Shown: piece after piece, positions 12,640 to 22,611 of the stretch
Numbering within the stretch: the first letter of the stretch is position 1
How the letters are laid out: each line of letters opens with the position of its first letter
Notes under the pieces: generated by a model
Seen by the model: the letters and a program-made list of their open reading frames with translations, nothing else
Told to the model about the DNA's origin: nothing
Databases searched by the model: none
Position numbers and translations under genes: made by a program
Assembly: GCA_026260175.1 (NCBI GenBank)
Contig: JAKCWW010000971.1
Span: 18,696-82,695 of the forward strand
Origin: Reticulitermes lucifugus
Taxonomy: Eukaryota; Arthropoda; Insecta; Blattodea; Rhinotermitidae
DNA: 64,000 nucleotides
Direction of reading: 5' to 3'

Positions 12640-13640
12640 CCATCCATTCGCATATCGCATTGCACATATGTCTGATTAGTACATCTGCAGCTCAGTACCT
12701 TGCAGTTCAGTCGCCGGACCACCATTACATGTCCGGCAGATACGGCCAGGACACTCTCTTTATATTTCTGAAAACCCCAAACCATACTTTAAACGTTCTG
12801 GAAACACGGCAATATTGCCGTTATATCTCTCTTTTCGGCTCGCAGAGCAGAATGGGCGAAATTCCTGCACTTCTTCTTCGACATCAAGAAGGCATAAGAC
12901 ACCACTTTGCTGTACTGCATTCTAAGAATATTCTACCAGGGGAATCTACGGAATCGGCTAAGACTTCTGTTTTGAAATTCCTTCAGGATCATAACTTCCG
13001 TGGTCTTCTTGTCAATGCTATATATGCTCGTTATCTTCAGCAGAATGGAGTACTGCAAGGCTCGACTCTAAGTGTGAGCTTGTTGGCAGTCGCCTTACAT
13101 GCGATACGCAAAGCGGCGGTCCATCTGTCTCACCTTCACCGTGTGTTGGCGACGTCGCCAACTACTACCTTTCCCAAAACACTGCGACAATCCAACACCG
13201 GCTCCATGTCGCTATAAATCGTCTCTGGGCTCTGGAGGACGCATTTTCCCTCTCCGCATCAAAGGTCCGGTGCGTTTTATACATTTCACAAGATTACAGT
13301 GTTCACACCCCCCGTCCCCGAAAATCTGTACCTTAACAATACCGCTCTACCGTTTGTTCCTTCTGTCAAGCTCCTACGCTTTCTTCTTGACGGCACACTC
13401 TCGTGGGAACATCATCTGAGACGGTTCCGGTTTTAATACTAAAGATCTCTTAATATTTTACGAGTTCTGCGTGGTAGATCTTGACGGTAGTGTTAATTTC
13501 TGCTGTGCCCTGTTTTGTTTTAAGAAGACTATGACGGCTTCCTCTACGGCTCCGCACCGAAACTGACATAGCACTTGTATATGTAGCGGAACGCACTTTG
13601 TATTTCTTTGGTAAATCGTTTTGAATAGGTTCCTGTGACT
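12640..13640 (+). pseudogene. Decayed LINE (Jockey/R1-type) reverse transcriptase
   Basis: The frame from 12,660 includes FLQDHNFRGLLVNAIYARYL and NGVLQGSTLSVSLLAVALHA, matching the 'NGVPQGSVLSVTLFxxAINxI' reverse transcriptase core. After a shift, AINRLWALEDAFSLSASK and LLRFLLDGTLSWEHHLRR follow, then stops and LNILRVL. The order matches such elements. Several frameshifts and stops mean it is dead; the YxDD box reads as GDVANYY. Confidence 0.8.
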
Positions 13641-14184
13641 GTCGTTAAGTACAAGACATCAACTGGAATATCTCCTGCTACGGCAACCTTCCGTACGAAC
13701 TGCTTTAAGAGTCTACATGTGGAATATTCAAAACTTCCAGTCTCTTTCATCAGAAAATCCATCCTTTGTAGTTGTGTGGCGAAGATGGCACCCCGACGCT
13801 AAAACCCACCCACCGAAACAAGCACGACTTAAACAACAGAGGCCCTAGGCAGGTACGCGTGAAACTTGGCTAACTGCTAGAGCCACTTGATATGGAGTTG
13901 CCTCATATCATTCCTAATGGACTTTATCTAAATTCCATCCAGGTATATCACATACCAAACCTGCGACTTTCCTCTCGTCCGACTTACTAGAGGCAAACGC
14001 CTGATATTAACTATTGCCGGTATTTTTCGGAACTTATTTCGCCTACCCAGAATACACTGTGACTTGAGATTTGAGCTCTCACAGCAGTAATGCTGAAGAT
14101 AGACGTCTTCCGGGATGCGTCGTCAGGCGAGTAGCTCCCGATGCGTCAACCTACATCATTCCTATGTTTTACCCTCATGGCTAC

Positions 14185-14500
14185 AAGGTAGGGTGATCAA
14201 ATTAAGGGTGAGATAGCAAGGCACTTAGAACGCATGGAAAAGATAAGAAATGCGCAAGCTACAGAATTTTGGTCAGGGAAACTAAAGGGAGAAGACATCG
14301 TGGAAGATATAGGCATGGATGGCAGGATGATATTAAAAGAAATGATACAGAATGGGAGGGTTTAGCATGGATTTATTTGGCCCAATGACGGGCTCTTGTG
14401 AATATTGTAATTAATTTAGGTTCACATAAAAGACGAGGATTTTGAGCTGAGCGTCTATTTGTTTCTTAAGAAGGGCTTTGCTTCATGGGGTTAGTTATTT
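14185..14500 (+). mobile_element. Decayed LINE 3' tail
   Basis: Contains 'GRDIVEDIGMDGRMILKEM'-type shifted sequence, 'GLAWIYLAQ' and the terminal 'GLCFMGLVI'. Same family as the copies at 1.5 and 3.7 kb. Confidence 0.65.
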
Positions 14501-17500
14501 TATTAGACCTTAACGCATAGGCTATCCGTTAACACGTATAAGCAACAATGCAGAACCTCTCTCTTTGTTATCCCTACAGCAGCAACACTACAGAAGCCGT
14601 TTCTTCCCAAGGTCTCAATTTTTTCCACCAGTGTTCAGGAATTTACTACTACATCAAAAGTTGTTCTGAAAAGACTGAATATTTCTAAACCAGATTCTTC
14701 TGAAGCTCAGAAATCAGCCACGCAAGACATCTGTTCCGACATTGTAGACAGTAATTACTGGAAGCAGCGGACACAAAACGGAAGCAAAAAAAATCGAAAA
14801 AAATTCCCTATCTGTAGAACCTAAAGCTTATGGCAAGGATAATTTAGAAACCTGCCAAACCTGCGATGTTTTTTTTTCGCTTAAGCATGCCAGAATACGG
14901 AGACTGCCCGTCCGGCTTAACTTTCCCACATACATTACACTGTTTTGGGCAACAGTGGCTTCAGGGCACTGTGTAGTACCTCAAACAGGGATATCCAGTT
15001 TTAAGAGCCATACTACACACAACCGCATATTAATATATCCATAAATTGTACGGACCCTACACACAAGCCTGAAATATTTTGGAAGCCTGTTACTCTCCTT
15101 GATTAGATCAGACCGTATACGTTACACTGTACAAAGTGCAGGAATTTCACACTCGTGAAGCTACGGATGTGCCTAAGCAGTGCGCCATGAGGTGTATAGA
15201 TAAAACTCGATATAATTCATACCTCAGAATTAGGGAATTTCGCGGTAATGAAGACAATACACGAACTGTACTCGTAATCTCCATGCATTGTGTGCACAAA
15301 GGGCGGAAAATGAAGATCGTACGTGTCCGTCCGAAACTACTCGATATATGGGTTTTGTACTGAATATTGTCGCGGGCGAAGCTTAACTCTTATCTTCATT
15401 CCCTCAAATGCTGTTCTTCATACAGAACTTCGTACAACGGACCATACAAAAATTACAGCTCTCACTAGGAACTGTAACTTTTTTTTGGAAACATTGCTCG
15501 GCTTGGTGTACATACAACGAAATACAATTTCCATCCTTCACTCCATTTAGTAAGATTTTAGCGATGTTAGCAAAGCAGAGGAGATGTAAAGAAAGAAAAA
15601 ATGCTAATCAGATGATGGAGTTTTGGGTTATTACACTGTCTAGGCTAATCAGTCTGTTTCAACCTTTCGGAGGAACGTTCAGCCTCCAACCTCAAGCGAC
15701 TAAATTAAGTTCAGGAGGATGCTGGAGTGACTGAGACGAGGAAATGTGTCAAATACATAGGCAACACTGTCCTCCGAAACGTAGGAACGAAATTATTATC
15801 CCACAAGGTGTGATAACACAGAACACTATCATCTAAGTAACATCTACCGTGGAAGCCTGAAAACATATCAAGAAATGTCAGTCTAATATTTCATCCAAAT
15901 TATTCTATCAGAGATGAAGTTTTCACTGAGATGACGAACCATAACTTCTGTTATTACACCTAGATGGCGGTAATGTGTGCCTCCGAAAGGTCAGTACCCA
16001 CCTACTAGAATACATGGTGTCATAACCCAGGGGACTACAGTATATAAAACTAATATTCTTTACAAACTTAGGCCTACAGCTTTCTTATATCCTGAATTTG
16101 AAATGTTTAGACAACTAATACTCGTATATTCCGCCAGTCCCAATTAACTCTTGTCAGCAGATTTGTAAGGTGCTCTCCGCTACAAATTTAATGTACACTT
16201 CTGCCTACGTTAATTCGGCGAAAGAAAATAATAACTTGATTTGTATATGTAATAAATGGAATGGCAGGTTCATAAATACTGCAGCCCATTTGGGAAACGC
16301 TTGAACTCAACTGGATCTCTCCTCCTTCAGTGATAGTCTCTACATGTGATGAATACGAAGATACTTTCTTAGCCTCCACCTAAGGTGTGGGGTCAATTCC
16401 AACAATTCTAGATCGGGACAGCTGCATGAAACTCATGCAGTAGCAACTTAAATCTTGGAAGCCATCTCAGTAGTTGATTGAAGATACAGGTAAAATAAGA
16501 AAACATGTGTCGAGCTCACCGGTTGAAGCACCCGTATAGAGCTACATACTGAATCCTAGCCACCAGTCCGGCAACAAAATAACATAAAATTCCCCCCAGT
16601 TCTCCCTAACATACGTTCTTTTGCTTTACTGAGAATTTTAAATCCATGTCAAACACATTATATTGATTGCTGGTAATATGAATAGTGATCCTGTTTCTAC
16701 CGCACAGAAAACACAGCGTCACTAAAAAACGTGTTACAAAAAACAACCGGTTAATGGTATTTAGCAAAACCCCGCTATTTATTCTGAGTAATACGAAACC
16801 CATAAGTACACAGGGTGGCAAAATGTACATCTCTGATATGGAAGTATGTAGTACGTAGACCTGCCACCGTAATGTAAAGGTTTCAGTAGTAGGTACAGGG
16901 AGAGTTTTGTCTGATGATGAAGCGACAGGAGCATGAAGTTATCCACTCGTGTACCTAACCACGCATGAGTGGAAAGTTACCTCCATGACCTCCAAACGCC
17001 TCTCTGGCGTGGCACTCAATTGCTGCATTGTTCTCTGGAGTGTTTGTTTGCGTCCTTTCAATTTTGCGAGAAACGTCATTTCAGAACAAGGAAATAGGTT
17101 GATTGTCCAATATTAATTGATTCTCATCCACACAGCTGTAACTGGACAAACATTAACGACATCTCGAGATGTAAAACTACGCCGTGTACAGCGCGACAGC
17201 TCCAAAGCGCCTCTCCAGCGGTGCTTCCAACGAATGAAGACTACATCGTCACTTTACAATTCCTAACAATTTGCCAGATTCTGAAGATTTTTCTCCCCCC
17301 CCCCTCTTCCATCAACTGAAGAAGTTGGTGCTACAAGCCGTTCCGGTACTTGGAAATTCTAAAACTACTTTTTCCGTTTTATTCTTGGTCTTCTCACCTC
17401 TCTGTCCCTTGTGATTGCCTGTGTAAATATGTTGATATTGGTAGTCGACTATCCTAAACCCTATTTAAATGTTCTTGCCAGTTCAATTTCTATTTCTGTA

Positions 17501-17672
17501 CTTCTAGCACGTTCTTTGTTTGCAGTAGGTCCAAATTTTTCATTTCATAGGCCTTCTCTGTCTAGTGAAGTCATTCATACCAATGAACTAAGAGATGCCA
17601 CACGTATTTCAAAATGAATAATTACTGTTATAAGGGCTTGAAGACTGTGAGACCAAAATCTGTTTCATAATC

Positions 17673-18020
17673 ATGCAGCTCATAAATGGTGTCTGCGCCA
17701 CTCTTGCATACAGCTGTGCGGCAATGATGCAAAAAGCCACCAAGACGGTGAAAACAAGGAAGGCACGTCGAATGGAATTCCTGCCATGCAGAGTAGCAAT
17801 CCGGCGTTATAAATTAGACAGTGTACAAGATCACGGTGTCTCAGTTCAACGCCAATATGCGACGGAAAATTTCGAACAAGGCATACCTATGCGTAAGATA
17901 CAACTACCGTCACTGTGCAGTCGTCGAGACGCTAACAGTCCCTCAGATCGCGAAAAAAATGTTCACCATGTATGGCGCTCCAGAAGTTCGTTAACGGTGT
18001 TCACGAGGGCGCGTCACTAA
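17673..18020 (+). pseudogene. Possible transposon HTH-domain remnant
   Basis: A 115-codon frame includes AIRRYKLDSVQDHGVSVQRQ and YATENFEQGIPMRKIQ. The 'SVxxxQRxYxxxFxxGxPxRKTI' spacing resembles helix-turn-helix domains of arthropod transposons. The rest reads better in another frame (FTMYGAPEVR). Identity is weak. Confidence 0.3.
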
Positions 18021-18252
18021 GTTTCTCATTACAGCTTCCTGTTACTTCGTCCCTCTTAAGACCAAATATGCTCAGCACCCTGTTCTCAAATACCCTGGAT
18101 ATACGTTCTTTCCACAGGGCGTGAGCGCGTTACGTTGTCTTATTCGTTTCATACCGCAACTGACAGAAACTCAAGACTCTCTGCAATGCACTTAAACCAA
18201 TAACTGTAATTCAATTTTAATATCAGACTCGATGTTAATATTAGTTCACGTA

Positions 18253-18595
18253 CACTCATCCCTCCCTTTTCGCGGGGGTTACGTTCCAAGACCCCCCGCG
18301 AAAAGCGATAATCCGCGAATAATTGACCGCCCCCGCCCCTCACCCAAAAAAAAACGCTCGAGTATTTTTTAGTGTTTTTCTTTTATTTGCAGAAACAATG
18401 GATGGGTACTGCTTATTTTCTTCCTTCAACTTCTTGAACATCATAGGTTATGGCTCGAAAACCTGTTCGAGTTGTCGAACAATTTTGATGTTTCTATCCA
18501 TTGAAGGATTTGAGTAATGCATTTTTATTCCTGGGGCGACCCCGTGAATTTGTGAAACCGCGAAGTACGCACTCGCAAAAAGCGAGGGATGAGAG
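18253..18595. mobile_element. MITE with TA target duplication
   Basis: 343 bp. The ends are CACTCATCCCTCCCTTTTCG and the complement of CTCTCATCCCTCGCTTTTTG, with TA at both borders. The sub-terminal GGGGTTACGTTCCAAGACCC and CCGCGAA motifs recur near the other end (GGGGCGACCCCGTGAA, CCGCGAAGTACGC). There is no transposase frame. It fits Tc1/mariner-type non-autonomous elements. Confidence 0.75.
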
Positions 18596-19081
18596 TATAG
18601 CTCTTACCAAAAATTTCGGCGCTTTTCACTGCTTTATAACCGCTTAATAGCTACTCTGCTGACCTTTTACTTGAAGGCCTCTGCATAATGTTTTCCAGTA
18701 AAATTAATTAATACTTTATAATACCAACTATGTGTATATTTTTCGTCAACCCTTTAAAGAGTAAGTGAGAGTACTTTCCCATCCGACAATCCCAGATTTC
18801 CGAAAGAGCACTTTTCGTTGAAAGTATCTAAGTTTTGCCCGTTTTTTCCTTCTGGTAAGAGTAGCTTGGAAGATAAAGATGAGTATGGAACACTGGTGGA
18901 ATGATGACAAACGAAAACCGACATACATGTCCCAGTGGCACTAATACTGCTTAGAACATATCAATATGTTGGTTGTTAATAGCAACTGGTGACTGTAGCA
19001 ACAAACTAAACTCCACAAACTTAACAATTTTGCCTGTAATAACACTTACCATACTGTATCTTTACTTCTGTAATGCCATAG

Positions 19082-19256
19082 GTCATGCAACACAAGTTCG
19101 CAGGGCTACGACAGCTGTGAGGACATGTGCTGTGGACGAGGCTACAGTACCATCAGTGTTGAGAAAGTGGAACGGTGTCAGTGCAAGTACCACTGGTGCT
19201 GTTATGTCCAGTGCAAGACTTGCCACAGATGGGTGGACACTCATGAGTGTAACTAA
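19082..19256 (+). CDS. Wnt family ligand, C-terminal coding exon (Wnt11-like), partial gene
   Basis: Frame 3 from a splice acceptor (CTGTAATGCCATAG at 19,068-19,081) encodes 57 residues and a TAA stop. It starts SCNTSSQGYDSCEDMCCGRG, continues VERCQCKYHWCCYVQCKTC and ends VDTHECN. This is the Wnt cysteine-rich C-terminus: CCGRGY, CxCKxHWCCYV and the last paired cysteines. The 'DSCxxMCCGRGY...VERCxCKYHWCC' pattern resembles Wnt11 most, by memory only. The product is a secreted signalling ligand. Upstream exons, including the 'CKCHGVSGSC' exon, were not found in the 19 kb to the left, so the preceding intron is probably long. The gene converges on UGGT. The longer open frame here (18,973-19,344) is a shadow. 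Confidence 0.9.
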
Positions 19257-19346
19257 CCAAGCTGATACCCACAAAATGGACTCTGTTACAAAAGACACTA
19301 TGTGGAGAGTAAAACTGTTAGTTCATGCTTCATGCACAAGGTAGAA

Positions 19347-19352
19347 AATAAA
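19347..19352 (+). terminator. Putative Wnt polyadenylation signal
   Basis: AATAAA about 90 nt after the Wnt stop codon on the same strand. A second run (TAATAATAAAAAG) lies near 19,570. Either could end the transcript. Confidence 0.45.
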
Positions 19353-22300
19353 GCAAAAACAATTTTAACATCTTAAGACTGTTGCGTTGGAAATATAATC
19401 TAGAACAGCCAACAAATTTTGTAGGTGTGCCCTACAAATCTTGTCTTGAAGGAAATGTGTATATTATTTTAAAAAACTGCAGTGTGCATGTTTGCAAAGG
19501 TTATGTTCCACCAACCTATCACAAATCAAACAGATAATTTCTGTGTACATGCTGAAAAGCTTTCAATAAGTAATAATAAAAAGAATTAACAATACTGAAA
19601 GTCTGGTGCAATATAATCCTACATTTCTATACAGAAGTACCTCACTGACTGGTAACAGAATCTGAGAAAGCTCCTGAAAAAGTGTTCCCATTATTGCATT
19701 AATACAAAGACTTTTAATTCTTCTATTATTCTCTGAACAAGATGCCTGACATGCTGTTTATTTGCCATCAACAGATGTTTATTATTACTTAAATACAGAT
19801 TTAAGTTGGAAAAGGGAACATCTCTAAGAACTGTTCTTAACTGATTCCCAGAAAAATGTGATACCATGGATTATAGGTGTCGGCCATTATTACATTACCT
19901 AAAGAAGTCTTTCTAACCCATGCTTATTTTGGGGATGATAGTTCTTTTTTTCTCCTACAAAATTTATATCATATTTATCAGAACATATGAAAACCCTGCA
20001 CATAATACAACTCCCTTCACAATATTAAATTTTCACAAAAATACTCATATTTACACAGCATCACAACTTTGTTGCGATTATAAAGTGACCCCCAGATCTT
20101 GAGATGATTTAGGAAAACATTCTTGCCTTATATTAAGGTATCTGTGGACTTTTTCCTGTCCCAACTGATCAAGTCAACTGAAGAAGTGATTATTCCATTA
20201 GTAATATCTCTACTCAAACAGGAATATACTGCAGTTGACACACAGATGGTGAATATTAATATGGATCAGGTCCACAAGTCTTGGCGACATAACAGACAAT
20301 CCACAGCATAGGTTACCACATGACAAAGACTACCCTCACAGAACATTCAGTGCCTCAATACAAGTTTCACGTACAAATAGAACTGTAACACTGCTGTTAG
20401 AAATTCAAAACATTTGGACAGCAGTGTTATTAGAGCTGGATTAATGTTTATTACATACAATAAACCAGCTGCAGTGCTGGAATCAAAACCGTTGATGCAG
20501 TGCAATCTCATAGTTGATGCACGAGAACACAGCCTGCATGGCACTTGAAAGTTAAATCAGGTGAAGTCACATGTGAAATATTTACAACTACAAAAACAGA
20601 TATCTGAACAACCCAAATTTAAACCTTAATCCGGCAATCACAGCCCATATGCACAGTATAAATACTTTATATTCTGTTACTATCCTGGTACTATATGTAT
20701 ATCTAGAGCCTAAGCCTGATAAGCAGCAAGCACTGATGGTATAATTATATGGAAAAAAGTAGTCATCTCTAAATTATCTGCACTATCACAAGGAACAAGA
20801 TGCACATGTAATGGAGAACCAAATATAAACCTAGTCTTTTGCTTTGTATTCTTACAACATGCTGCAAATTACTTAATATAATTTCTTTTGCTTTAAAAAA
20901 AAAACATTCATACTCACATTTGCTTTTATGGAATTCAAATGCATGAAAATGATCACAAATATTGTTACACACAAGCTGTTGACAGTAAGCACACCATGTG
21001 CTTGCAGTCCAACTATTTGTGACATCTGGTGGACATAGTCTGTACTTGTGATACTAGATAATCTGTGCTTGTGGGTTACCAACCACAAAAACAAAGTTGT
21101 CATACTGTAACTTTAAAGTCATCTTGGTCTTCAGTACAACAGAAGTATAAATATGAACTAAATAATGATAACACTGGTATGTGACTTGAAAGTTACACTG
21201 TGCTGTACAGGTTAACCACATTTTATCTACTATGCCTATACAAGTAACTTAGATTTTGACAAATAACTGATAACATTTGTTAATGGCAGCCATTTATATT
21301 TCCGCTTATTAGACTTCAAATTTTCCCTGCAGCTGTATTATCATTGTATTCAAACCCCTGTGAACCATACACTGTAGTGTCACAATCTGACCAACACCAT
21401 CACTGTTTCCTGCTTCTTCACTCTCATCCCCTCCATTCCTTTCTTCATTACTTTGTCCTGCAAAGTGCTCATATTTGCATCAGTCATGCATTGGCAATCA
21501 GGGTCCCATGCATCACTTTGCAGCCATTCTTCAGGGTTTTCTTCACCAACATTCCCAAACCCTTTCAAAATATTGTGGGTACCCTCTTCTTCCATTTCCA
21601 CAATTACTGTAAACCTTTCACATACACGCAAGCATGTAGGAGAAAACGCCTAGAAATTATATTTATGCAACAAGGTAGTTTACTTCATTTTTAAGACATA
21701 GTGCATAATCTCTGTTTTATTTTCCACAAGATGCTGTTCATTTCATAATATTATCTTTTTTTTTTGGTTCAAATAATGTTTTTCATAAACCATGTGCCAT
21801 AATTTAAATACCCACCCCAGTAGGATAATAGTTAAAACTTTCTCTCCATTCACTTTCCCACTCCCTGCACTGATTGAGATAAGAAACAGATAAAAGCCCA
21901 GAAAGCCTGCTTCTAGAGTACAATATCAAGCATCCTGCTTGGCAGGAACTAACATTTCAGAGGAACATGCTGCCTCCATCTTCGCATTTTTCACCCATAT
22001 TACACTCTGAGCTGTAGGCAGCACATTTCCTCGAAATTTTGGTACCTAATCAACTCCCACAGTATCACACCCCAAAAGAGAGCAACCGTCACTGTCACCA
22101 CTGTAAGAACCTGAAATCTCAGAAAGTCTATTTCACATGTCTGTACTTGTAAAGATGCATGACTCTACAGAATAAAAAATAAAAAACGATGCATGAACAC
22201 CCACGGATCATGCAAACCAGATAATCTGTGGATGAATAATCAGGAGATGGCTAATTCTAAACTGCTCTTGCCTCTCACTTCATTAAATATAAACAAACTA

Positions 22301-22459
22301 ATGTACATAAGCAAAGTAACTGGGGACCAAAGGAAATGCTGGAAAACATTAAAAAATGGTAAAGAACACATATAAAAAAGAATGTACCTTTCTTAACAAA
22401 AACAATCGTCCATTTAATTGTATGTTAATGAAAGGGACAACAGAAGGTAATGATAACGG
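19353..22459. other. Convergent intergenic region between Wnt and UGGT
   Basis: CpG-poor and AT-rich. It contains the possible Tigger remnant (21.4-21.6 kb) and a dispersed repeat copy (21.95-22.08 kb). Nothing is recognisable in 19,353-21,359. It may include long 3' UTR of either gene. Confidence 0.5.
21360..21640 (-). pseudogene. Possible Tigger/pogo transposase C-terminal fragment
   Basis: The minus frame reads VEMEEEGTHNILKGFG and then ENPEEWLQSDAWDPDCQCMT followed by DANM. The last part fits the 'EWLxxDxxDPGxQxxTDxEI' segment near the end of Tigger-type transposases. It lies between the Wnt and UGGT 3' ends. No upstream domain was seen. Confidence 0.4.
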
Positions 22460-22465
22460 TTTATT
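22460..22465 (-). terminator. Putative UGGT polyadenylation signal
   Basis: AATAAA on the minus strand, about 120 nt past the UGGT stop codon. It is the first good signal and would give a short 3' UTR. Longer forms are possible because CpG scarcity continues for 3 kb beyond it. Confidence 0.5.
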
Positions 22466-22582
22466 TACTTCTTAAATAAATCCTGGTGATGGACAATTTA
22501 TCAGCTCATAGCAATCACACTTCATTCATATCTTTAATTTCATTTTTTGCACATAAGTAAAACTAATCACAGCCATGGAGTA

Positions 22583-22611
22583 TCATAATTCAGTGTGTTG
22601 CTCATGGTCAT
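22583..22611 (-). CDS. Uggt: UGGT exon 24: 29-nt terminal coding exon with HTEL signal
   Basis: A 29-nt terminal coding segment after a good polypyrimidine-AG acceptor (TTTCCTTTCCAG). With the G left over from exon 23 it reads D-D-H-E-Q-H-T-E-L-stop. HTEL is a KDEL-type ER-retrieval signal, expected for this soluble ER enzyme. Phase and biology agree, so I take it as the true C-terminus. Confidence 0.9.

Larger units (their letters stand above)
1..18252. other. Gene-poor left flank
   Basis: CpG-containing sequence with only the decayed elements listed separately. In 201-849, 1,916-3,660, 4,401-5,559, 6,356-7,880, 8,680-10,189, 10,981-12,009, 13,641-14,084, 14,501-15,654 and 16,031-17,672 I see no gene, RNA or clear element. 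Part of it could be the intron before the Wnt terminal exon; the short open frames have no recognisable domain. Confidence 0.5.

Noticed and set aside
1-19000. Other Wnt exons in the left flank
   Set aside because: I looked for a CKCHGVSGSC-type exon and a YLExSPxYC-type exon on the plus strand and could not find either.
18973-19344. 123-codon open frame over the Wnt exon
   Set aside because: It is the wrong frame; the frame one base over encodes the unmistakable Wnt cysteine pattern.
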